This document shows positions 1 through 5,074 of a stretch of 5,074 nt of DNA, piece after piece (the first letter of the stretch is position 1; each line of letters opens with the position of its first letter). The position numbers and the translations under genes were made by a program. Source of the stretch: a candidate division CSSED10-310 bacterium. Its GTDB lineage: Bacteria > CSSED10-310 > JAFGDC01. Below the pieces are notes generated by a model. That model made no database searches, was not told the DNA's origin, and worked only from the letters and a program-made list of their open reading frames with translations. The stretch lies in the NCBI GenBank assembly GCA_016932295.1, contig JAFGDC010000165.1, positions 1 through 5,074 on the forward strand. The letters run 5' to 3'.

Positions 1-13
1 AACAATTTGAAAC

Positions 14-21
14 GGGAGGTG
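14..21 (+). promoter_or_regulatory. Ribosome binding site of the upstream small gene
   Basis: GGGAGGTG lies six bases (counted from its GGAGG core) before the ATG at 26. It is a near-ideal Shine-Dalgarno sequence. It decides in favour of the ATG at 26 over the TTG at 7, which starts the other open frame and has no ribosome site in the window. Confidence 0.7.
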
Positions 22-25
22 TACC

Positions 26-423
26 ATGCCCGCCGCGGCGAGCGTGAAAAAGTCCGACTTGGTGCGCATCTGCACCGCGCAAGAGCGACTCTTGACGGAG
101 TACGAGGCCGAACTGGCCCGCCTCATCGCCGAGATCGAGCGACTGACGGCGCGTCTGAACGCGTCGCCGGACGCGACGCCCAACGGACCGCCACGGTGGC
201 GGCCGCCCGCCTCCGCCACCTCGGTCGCACCGCCCAGAGCCGCGACGACACCGTCGAACGCGACCTCCGCGGCCTCGCCCGCGACCTCTCCCGCCCCCTG
301 GACACCCCCCTCCAGCGCTCCCTCGCCCTCCTCCGCAGCCGACTCAGTTCCACCCAATCCAGATCGCAGGAACTGGGAACGAGTGGATTCCACCTGCCTT
401 CTCATGACCGCAAATGGGAATGA
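26..423 (+). pseudogene. Unrecognised small gene, probably frameshifted and 3'-truncated
   Basis: I do not recognise this gene. The ATG at 26 follows a strong Shine-Dalgarno site. From 26 to about 170 its frame reads as credible protein: a hydrophilic helix with a Leu/Glu/Arg-rich coiled-coil segment (roughly residues 15-45, including EYEAELARLIAEIERLTARL). Beyond about 187 this frame becomes a Pro/Ala/Ser/Thr-rich run typical of GC-rich DNA read out of phase. It stays open to the stop at 479-481, giving a nominal 151 residues. The frame one base earlier (codons starting at 187, 190 and so on) has C or G in nearly every third position between 187 and 350. It reads as an Arg/Leu-rich helical protein (RDLRGLARDLSRPLDTPLQR) and ends at the TGA at 421-423. 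The simplest reading is one gene with a one-base loss somewhere between about 150 and 190. After about 350 the codon bias vanishes, so the original 3' end may also be gone. An intact proline-rich 151-residue protein, or programmed frameshifting, remains possible. Its role is unknown and no link to BREX is visible. Confidence 0.45.
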
Positions 424-648
424 GCTCGATCAGGGACTCAACCCACGGGTTGGTAATTATTCGGCTGACACCGAAGAGTAGACCGATCCTCTGCCTTCAC
501 TTCGTTCTGCGGCATCGTGAGGAATATTTGCTCGCATTTGGAAAGGTTTTTGATCCCCTGAGTATCTCCTGACACGCCATTAATGGTTAAAACCCCGGCG
601 CATTCCGTTGATTACCTATTGACGGGAATCATTTCGTATCAAAGAACT

Positions 649-678
649 CTGGCACGCGCGGCCAATTATTGATACAAT
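649..678 (+). promoter_or_regulatory. Candidate sigma-70 type promoter for brxF-brxC
   Basis: A -35-like CTGGCA (649-654, four of six matches to TTGACA) is followed after 18 bases by TACAAT (673-678, five of six matches to TATAAT). This would start RNA near 685 and give a leader of about 210 bases that carries the inverted repeat at 696-747. The -35 box is weak and the call was made by eye. Other TTGA-type boxes (608, 619, 771) lack a partner at the right distance. Confidence 0.3.
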
Positions 679-695
679 TTACCAACGATCAGGCG

Positions 696-747
696 GCGTG
701 AGGGTGACTCGGTGCAGGCGAATGAATTCACCTGATTTCACTCACGC
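696..747. repeat. Nested inverted repeat in the brxF leader, possible operator or RNA hairpin
   Basis: The outer arms GCGTGAG (696-702) and CTCACGC (741-747) are perfect 7-base complements. Inside them lies an imperfect 20-base palindrome at 715-734 (CAGGCGAATG / AATTCACCTG), with eight of ten pairs matching. A shifted perfect 8-base palindrome, TGAATTCA (723-730), overlaps its centre. The site lies just downstream of the candidate promoter, where a repressor site or leader hairpin would fit. No T-run follows, so it is not a standard terminator. The function is inferred from symmetry and position only. Confidence 0.4.
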
Positions 748-883
748 ACCACCTTGATCAGACCGATTCTTTGATTTTTCGTGGATTTGGGACCGTAGCG
801 GATACAACCGGAGGCAGACGCACCAACGTGTACGGACGGACCAGCGTTGCCTCGAGTACGATCAACTATTGGCAATAAGTCGA

Positions 884-890
884 GAAAGGG
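884..890 (+). promoter_or_regulatory. Ribosome binding site of brxF
   Basis: The purine run GAAAGGG at 884-890 ends six bases before the ATG at 897 but only three before the GTG at 894. The spacing favours ATG 897 as the start, which removes one residue from the longest possible reading. Confidence 0.6.
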
Positions 891-896
891 AACGTG

Positions 897-1376
897 ATGG
901 GGGAATCACTCTCGAGTCTCATCCGGCAGAAAATTCCTGATGCGGCCGGGCAATATTACCGGCTTATCGTACTGGTGGGCGCAGCGGGTTCAGGCAAAAC
1001 AGCGGCCCTGCGCGACGTGCACGAACAGACGGGTGCCCCCCTCATCAACGTCAATCTCGACGTCTCCCAACGCATGCTGGACTTGACGGAGAGCCAGCGG
1101 CAGCGGCATGTCACATCCATCCTCGAAGACATCGTGCGCCAGGCGGCCCCACCGGAATATCCCGTCGTGTTGCTGGATAACATCGAGTTACTCTTCGATC
1201 ACGCCCTGCAGATAGATCCGTTGCGCCTCCTCCAACAGATCTCCCGCAATACGACCCTGGTGGTGGCCTGGCCGGGTACCATTCACGACGGACACCTGAC
1301 CTACGCCGTGGCCGGCCATCCCGAAAACCAACGTTATCCCGCAGATGATTTGATTCTTGTGACCCACGACGTGTAA
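897..1376 (+). CDS. brxF: BREX type 3 small P-loop ATPase BrxF
   Basis: This 159-residue cytoplasmic protein matches what I recall of BrxF, the small ATPase that opens type 3 BREX phage-defence operons. The order of parts is a short amphipathic start ([14 protein letters not shown]), a hydrophobic strand (RLIVLVG), and a complete Walker A motif GAAGSGKT at residues 28-35 with the catalytic Lys34. The family-typical [18 protein letters not shown] (47-64) follows, then a Walker B strand [11 protein letters not shown] (90-100) with Asp94 and Glu97, a sensor-like strand TTLVVAWPG (119-127), and the conserved-looking tail [20 protein letters not shown]. The length is normal for the family and nothing is broken. 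There is no signal peptide or membrane segment. The gene is followed by brxC after 37 bases on the same strand with no terminator between them, so they form one operon. The molecular role of BrxF is not settled; an accessory ATPase acting with BrxC is inference. The identification rests on recalled family motifs and the neighbouring gene, not on a search. Confidence 0.93.
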   Translation: MGESLSSLIRQKIPDAAGQYYRLIVLVGAAGSGKTAALRDVHEQTGAPLINVNLDVSQRMLDLTESQRQRHVTSILEDIVRQAAPPEYPVVLLDNIELLFDHALQIDPLRLLQQISRNTTLVVAWPGTIHDGHLTYAVAGHPENQRYPADDLILVTHDV

Positions 1377-1403
1377 AATCGTTTCGCAAACTCTTTTTCC
1401 CAT

Positions 1404-1410
1404 GGTGGAG
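1404..1410 (+). promoter_or_regulatory. Ribosome binding site and start choice of brxC
   Basis: GGTGGAG at 1404-1410 ends three bases before the ATG at 1414, a rather short spacing. An in-frame ATG at 1402 would add four residues but has only a pyrimidine run before it. The start at 1414 also gives the N-terminus [15 protein letters not shown], which is what I recall for this family. Confidence 0.6.
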
Positions 1411-1413
1411 CCT

Positions 1414-4400
1414 ATGAAGTATAAGGAACTCATTCAATTCGAACCCATCGAGACGGTTATCCGGCTGCGCGACGCCGGCAAATCCACCGCTGCCCAACAG
1501 CTGGTCGAAACCTATGTCATCTCCGACGAGATGGCCGATCGGTTGACGGAGCTGGTGATCCCCAATATGCAATTTGACCAACCGCAGGATAACAAGGGGA
1601 TTCTGGTGGTCGGCAATTATGGCACCGGCAAGTCGCACCTGATGTCGGTGATCTCCAGCCTGGCCGCCGATAGTTCCTTCGTGGAAGGACTCAATCATCC
1701 CGGCGTACGTGACGCCGCGGGCGCCATCGCCGGCCGTTTCAAGGTGATCCGCACCGAGATTGGCGCCACCACCATGTCCCTGCGCGATATTCTGGTGGCC
1801 GAGATGGAGGAGAATCTCGAAAAGATTGGGGTGGACTATGTCTTCCCCGATGCGGGCACCATCACGGGGCACAAGCGCGCGTTCGAGGATATGATGGCCG
1901 CCTTCGGCGCGGTGTTTCCCGATCATGGTCTCCTCCTGGTTGTGGATGAACTGCTCGACTATCTGCGCACCCGCAAGGACCAGGAGCTGATCCTCGATCT
2001 CAATTTCCTGCGCGAGGTCGGCGAGGTCTGCAAGGATCTGCGCTTCCGCTTCCTGGCCGGTGTGCAGGAGGCCATTTTCGACAGCCCCCGCTTCGCCTTT
2101 GTGGCCGAAAGCATCCGACGGGTAAAAGACCGTTTCGAGCAGATCCTCATCGCCCGCCGCGATGTCAAGTTCGTGGTGGCCGAGCGCCTGCTCAGGAAAA
2201 CGGCCGAGCAGCAAGCCCGGATCCGCGATCACCTCACCCCCTTCGCCAAATATTACGGAGGGCTCAACGAACGGATGGATGAATTCGTTCGCCTGTTCCC
2301 GGTGCATCCCGACTACATTGACACCTTCGAGCGGGTCACCGTCGTGGAAAAGCGTTTCATTCTGAAAACACTCTCCCTGAGTATGAAAGGGATCTTTGAT
2401 ACCGAGGTGCCAGCAGATGAACCTGGCCTCATCGCCTTCGACAGCTATTGGGAGACCATCAAGCAGGATGCCTCCTTCAGAACCAATCCGGAGATCCGAT
2501 CGGTGATCGACTGCAGCCAGGTGCTGGAGTCCCGCGTCGAGAATGCCTTTACCCGTGAGCAGTACAAACCCATGGCCTTCCGCCTGATCCATGCCCTGTC
2601 CGTCCATCGGCTGACCACCGGCGATATTTATTCCCCCATGGGCGCCTCGGCCGAAGAACTGCGGGACCGTCTCTGTCTGTTTGATCCGCTCATCGCCGAG
2701 CTGGGCAGCGATGAGCCCGACAAGGATCTGCAGACCCATGTGGAAACGGTGCTGCGCGAAATCCACAAGACGGTCAGCGGGCAGTTCATTTCCTTCAATA
2801 CGGACAATCGCCAATTCTACCTGGATCTCAAAAAGACGGACGATTTCGATGCGCTCATCGACAAACGCGCCGAAAGTCTCGGCGACTCTACCCTTAACCG
2901 TTTCTATTATGAAGCACTCAAACGGGTCATGGAATGTCAGGACGTTACGTATAGGACTGGCTACAAAATCTGGCAACATGAATTGATCTGGCAATCACAT
3001 AAGGCCGCTCGCACGGGCTATCTGTTTTTTTTGGCACCCAACGAGCGGGCCACCACCATTCCACAGCGTGATTTCTATCTCTATTTCATCCAACCCTTCG
3101 AACCACGCCCGTTCAAGGATCAGAAAGTACCCGATGAGGTATTCTTTCGGCTCAAGGGGGCGGATGAAGACTTCCGAACCGCGCTTAAAAGTTATGCCGC
3201 GGCACTCGATCTCGCGGGAACAGCCTCAGGCCATGCCAAGGCGACCTATGAAGCCAAGGCCAATGAGTTCCTGCGGAAGCTGGTGCAGTGGCTGCAGAAA
3301 AACATGACCGCGGCGTTTGAAGTGACGTACCAGGGCCGCACCAAAGCCATGGTGGAATGGGCCAAGGAACGCGGCGGCAGTATTCGCTCGTTTTCCGGAA
3401 TCGCCTCCCATGAGACCATCAATTTCCGTGACCTGGTAAACACCATCGCCGGCGTCTGCCTGGATCCGCATTTCGAGAACCAGGCCCCCGACTATCCATT
3501 CTTCTCGGTGCTCATCACCGGCCACAACCGCGCCCAGGCCGCCCAGGATGCCCTGCGGGCCATCGCCGGGCAGAACCGCACCAAGCAGGCTACGGCCGTG
3601 CTGGACGCCCTGGAGCTCCTCGACGGCGAGAAGTTAGATCCATACCAGTCAAAGTACACCCGGTTCATCCACGACGCCGTCAAGGCCAAGGGCCATGGCC
3701 AGGTGGTCAATCGCAGCGAGATCATCCAGGACGATCATGGACTCGAGTACATGAACCCGGGCGGCGCGCGGCTGGAGCCGGAATGGGTCACCGTTCTGTT
3801 GGCCGCCTTGGTCTATGCCGGCGAGATTGTGCTGGCCATTCCGGGCATGAAATTCGACGCCACCGGCCTGGCGCAGCTGGCCGCGGCCGGCATGGACGAA
3901 CTGGTCCGCTTCAAGCACCTGGAGCAGCCCAAGGAATGGAACCTACCCGCCCTTAAGGCGCTATTTGACCTGCTTGATCTGCCTGCCGGCTATCCAAAAT
4001 TGATTACACAAGGAGAGACCGAACCTGTCATAAAGATGATTGATCGCCTTCAGCAAGTGGTCAAACGCCTCGTCATGGCTCAGCAGACTCTACGCGAAGG
4101 GCTTTCCTTCTGGGGGTTTGATCTGATTGCGGGCACCGATCTGGCCAATCAGGCCACCGGGCTGGACGAAGCCAAAAACTTCTTTGAATCTCTCCAGGCC
4201 TATTCCTCACCGGGCAAGCTGAAAAACCTCCGCTACAGCGCAGCCGATGTCATGGCCCACCAAAAAACGCTGGAATTCCTTGGTCAATTGGCCACTATAC
4301 GTGAATTCCGAAATGAGCATGTGGAAACCGCGGCGTGGCTCACCAACGCCGAAACGGTCTTATCCGCCGACCATGACTGGGTGGGGCGCCTGCAGGCCAC

Positions 4401-5074
4401 CCGGCAGGCTGTGGTGGCTATTCTCAAACAGGGGGACCTGTCCGAGCTCTTGAACCAGTCCGCAGCCATCGGGACCAAATTGAAGACGCTGAAAAAGGAG
4501 TATATCGTCGCCTACATGGGCCTGCACACCAAGGCCCGGCTCGGCGTGAACGATGACAAACGCAAAGCGGCCCTGCTCAACGATCCGCGTTTGGAAATTC
4601 TTCGAAAACTCGCCGGCATCGATCTCATGCCCCGGCAGCAGCTTACCGATTACCAGAATCGTTTGGTTGGATTGAAAAGCTGCTTCGATCTGACCGAGCA
4701 AAACCTCGATGCCTCGCCCATTTGTCCGCACTGCGGCTTCAAGCCTTCCCTGGAAGCGGTTGGCGGGTCTGGAGTCGCGGGTCACGGGTCTTCTGACTCG
4801 CAACCCGCGACTCGTGACTCGGGACCGAGCAACGCTTCCGCCATCTTGAACACCCTGGACGACGAACTCGACCGGATGCTGGAAAGTTGGACAAAAGTGT
4901 TACTCGCCAACCTGGAGGACCCCATCACCCAGGCCAACATGGATCTGCTGAAGATGGACGACCGGGAACCGCTGGAAGCCTTCATCCAGTCGAAGGAACT
5001 GCCGGTGCCGCTGGACAGCAACTTTGTCCACGCCCTGAAGGAAGTGCTCTCCGGTCTGGTCAAGGTCACCGTCA
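1414..5074 (+). CDS. brxC: BREX type 3 large P-loop protein BrxC (DUF6079 type), 3' partial
   Basis: This frame is open without a stop from 1414 to the window edge, giving 1220 complete codons. From memory the family runs to about 1200-1300 residues, so only a short C-terminal piece should be missing. BrxC (related to PglY) is the large cytoplasmic ATPase of BREX defence. Key parts are Walker A GNYGTGKS (67-74, Lys73), a conserved stretch [15 protein letters not shown] (about 193-207), and Walker [14 protein letters not shown] (172-184, Asp178 and Glu179). They are followed by a sensor-like strand [13 protein letters not shown] (210-222), an Arg-rich RRVKDRFEQ (235-243, candidate arginine finger), and the P-V-H-P motif (296-299) common in this ATPase group. 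The segment around 388-415 ([13 protein letters not shown]) resembles a winged-helix part. The rest is long, mostly helical and of unassigned function. A single CPHC motif lies at 1104-1107. Directly after it residues 1118-1138 are encoded by an in-frame heptamer repeat element, which is odd and probably acquired. The gene is co-transcribed with brxF. The downstream partners expected for type 3 are a PglX methyltransferase, a helicase, PglZ and BrxA. The family call is firm; the biochemical step is unknown. Confidence 0.93.
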   Translation, partial: MKYKELIQFEPIETVIRLRDAGKSTAAQQLVETYVISDEMADRLTELVIPNMQFDQPQDNKGILVVGNYGTGKSHLMSVISSLAADSSFVEGLNHPGVRDAAGAIAGRFKVIRTEIGATTMSLRDILVAEMEENLEKIGVDYVFPDAGTITGHKRAFEDMMAAFGAVFPDHGLLLVVDELLDYLRTRKDQELILDLNFLREVGEVCKDLRFRFLAGVQEAIFDSPRFAFVAESIRRVKDRFEQILIARRDVKFVVAERLLRKTAEQQARIRDHLTPFAKYYGGLNERMDEFVRLFPVHPDYIDTFERVTVVEKRFILKTLSLSMKGIFDTEVPADEPGLIAFDSYWETIKQDASFRTNPEIRSVIDCSQVLESRVENAFTREQYKPMAFRLIHALSVHRLTTGDIYSPMGASAEELRDRLCLFDPLIAELGSDEPDKDLQTHVETVLREIHKTVSGQFISFNTDNRQFYLDLKKTDDFDALIDKRAESLGDSTLNRFYYEALKRVMECQDVTYRTGYKIWQHELIWQSHKAARTGYLFFLAPNERATTIPQRDFYLYFIQPFEPRPFKDQKVPDEVFFRLKGADEDFRTALKSYAAALDLAGTASGHAKATYEAKANEFLRKLVQWLQKNMTAAFEVTYQGRTKAMVEWAKERGGSIRSFSGIASHETINFRDLVNTIAGVCLDPHFENQAPDYPFFSVLITGHNRAQAAQDALRAIAGQNRTKQATAVLDALELLDGEKLDPYQSKYTRFIHDAVKAKGHGQVVNRSEIIQDDHGLEYMNPGGARLEPEWVTVLLAALVYAGEIVLAIPGMKFDATGLAQLAAAGMDELVRFKHLEQPKEWNLPALKALFDLLDLPAGYPKLITQGETEPVIKMIDRLQQVVKRLVMAQQTLREGLSFWGFDLIAGTDLANQATGLDEAKNFFESLQAYSSPGKLKNLRYSAADVMAHQKTLEFLGQLATIREFRNEHVETAAWLTNAETVLSADHDWVGRLQATRQAVVAILKQGDLSELLNQSAAIGTKLKTLKKEYIVAYMGLHTKARLGVNDDKRKAALLNDPRLEILRKLAGIDLMPRQQLTDYQNRLVGLKSCFDLTEQNLDASPICPHCGFKPSLEAVGGSGVAGHGSSDSQPATRDSGPSNASAILNTLDDELDRMLESWTKVLLANLEDPITQANMDLLKMDDREPLEAFIQSKELPVPLDSNFVHALKEVLSGLVKVTV
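4765..4827. repeat. 63-base inverted heptamer repeat element inside brxC
   Basis: Nine consecutive 7-base units fill this stretch exactly. The first four (4765-4792) follow GRGTCNN. The next five (4793-4827) follow NNGACYC, its reverse complement, with mismatches in the GCAACCC unit (4800-4806) and in the last unit. The arms include a perfect 11-base inverted pair, GAGTCGCGGGT (4772-4782) and ACCCGCGACTC (4803-4813), plus a crossing near-perfect pair at 4781-4790 and 4809-4818 with nine of ten matches. The length is 21 codons with no stop, so the brxC frame is kept and a Gly/Ser/Asp/Pro-rich linker is added. It resembles an intragenic REP- or MITE-like insertion more than protein-driven sequence. 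That origin is inference. Confidence 0.7.

Larger units (their letters stand above)
424..893. other. Non-coding region upstream of the BREX operon
   Basis: Apart from the tail of the out-of-phase frame that ends at 481, this roughly 470-base stretch shows no open frame with coding character on either strand. It is visibly richer in A and T than the DNA on either side, especially at 520-690 and 755-790. I saw no tRNA, rRNA, CRISPR repeat or clear hairpin-plus-T terminator. It holds the promoter candidate at 649-678, the inverted repeat at 696-747 and the brxF ribosome site. Because brxF is the first gene of known type 3 BREX operons, this is the likely place for operon control. That last point is inference from gene order. 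Confidence 0.6.

Noticed and set aside
123..353. Arg-rich open frame on the minus strand opposite the upstream small gene
   Set aside because: The composition is that of antisense GC-rich coding DNA. There is no ribosome site, and the plus strand has the coherent codon bias.
481..560. Terminator after the upstream small gene
   Set aside because: A T-run is present near 547-551, but no GC-rich stem precedes it.
577..586. Perfect 10-base palindrome CCATTAATGG
   Set aside because: It is short, isolated, and expected by chance in a region of this size. It is not paired with a second copy or a promoter.
650..664. TGGCAC as a possible sigma-54 -24 box
   Set aside because: The required GC of the -12 element is absent at the correct distance (663-664 reads CA).
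1377..1413. Terminator or promoter between brxF and brxC
   Set aside because: A CTCTTTTTCCC stretch is present, but there is no stem before it and the gap is too short for a separate promoter with a leader.
1111..2994. A 627-residue open frame on the minus strand opposite brxF and brxC
   Set aside because: It lies wholly antisense to two recognised genes. Its openness follows from the strong third-position GC bias of brxC, and it has no ribosome site or recognisable motifs.
2681..4803. Several shorter open frames on both strands within brxC (for example 2681-2986 plus, 3226-3525 minus, 4360-4803 minus)
   Set aside because: All are out-of-phase shadows of the continuous brxC frame, which carries the family motifs throughout.

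Overview
The window is bacterial, high-GC, chromosome-like DNA that holds the left (5') end of a phage-defence operon of the BREX type 3 class. The two intact-looking genes run rightward. The first is brxF, a 159-residue P-loop ATPase. The second is brxC, a very large P-loop protein of the DUF6079 type, which is still open when the window ends. In the known type 3 gene order (brxF, brxC, pglXI, brxHII, pglZ, brxA) the remaining genes would lie just to the right, outside this window. No species can be named. The codon bias (mostly G or C in third positions) and the Shine-Dalgarno sites only suggest a GC-rich bacterium.

Layout. Positions 1-423 hold an unrecognised small gene that looks broken. 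It has a strong ribosome site and a good coiled-coil start, but the plausible reading frame then switches by one base, and the composition changes abruptly near 345-350. Positions 424-893 are non-coding as far as I can see and less GC-rich than the flanks. They contain a weak promoter candidate (649-678) and a nested inverted repeat (696-747), and they probably form the control region of the BREX operon. brxF occupies 897-1376 and brxC starts 37 bases later at 1414, so the two are almost certainly co-transcribed.

How the genes work together. BREX blocks phage DNA replication while a PglX methyltransferase marks host DNA. BrxC is the large ATPase component conserved across BREX types, and BrxF is a small ATPase specific to the type 3 subtype. 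The exact biochemical step of either protein cannot be read from the sequence.

The least expected signal lies near the 3' end of brxC. A 63-base element (4765-4827) is built of nine 7-base units, four in one orientation and five in the opposite one. It sits in frame inside the coding sequence, adds a 21-residue Gly/Ser-rich linker, and lies just after a lone CxxC motif. The defence system itself is of a known class, and I do not see evidence for a wholly new system in this window.
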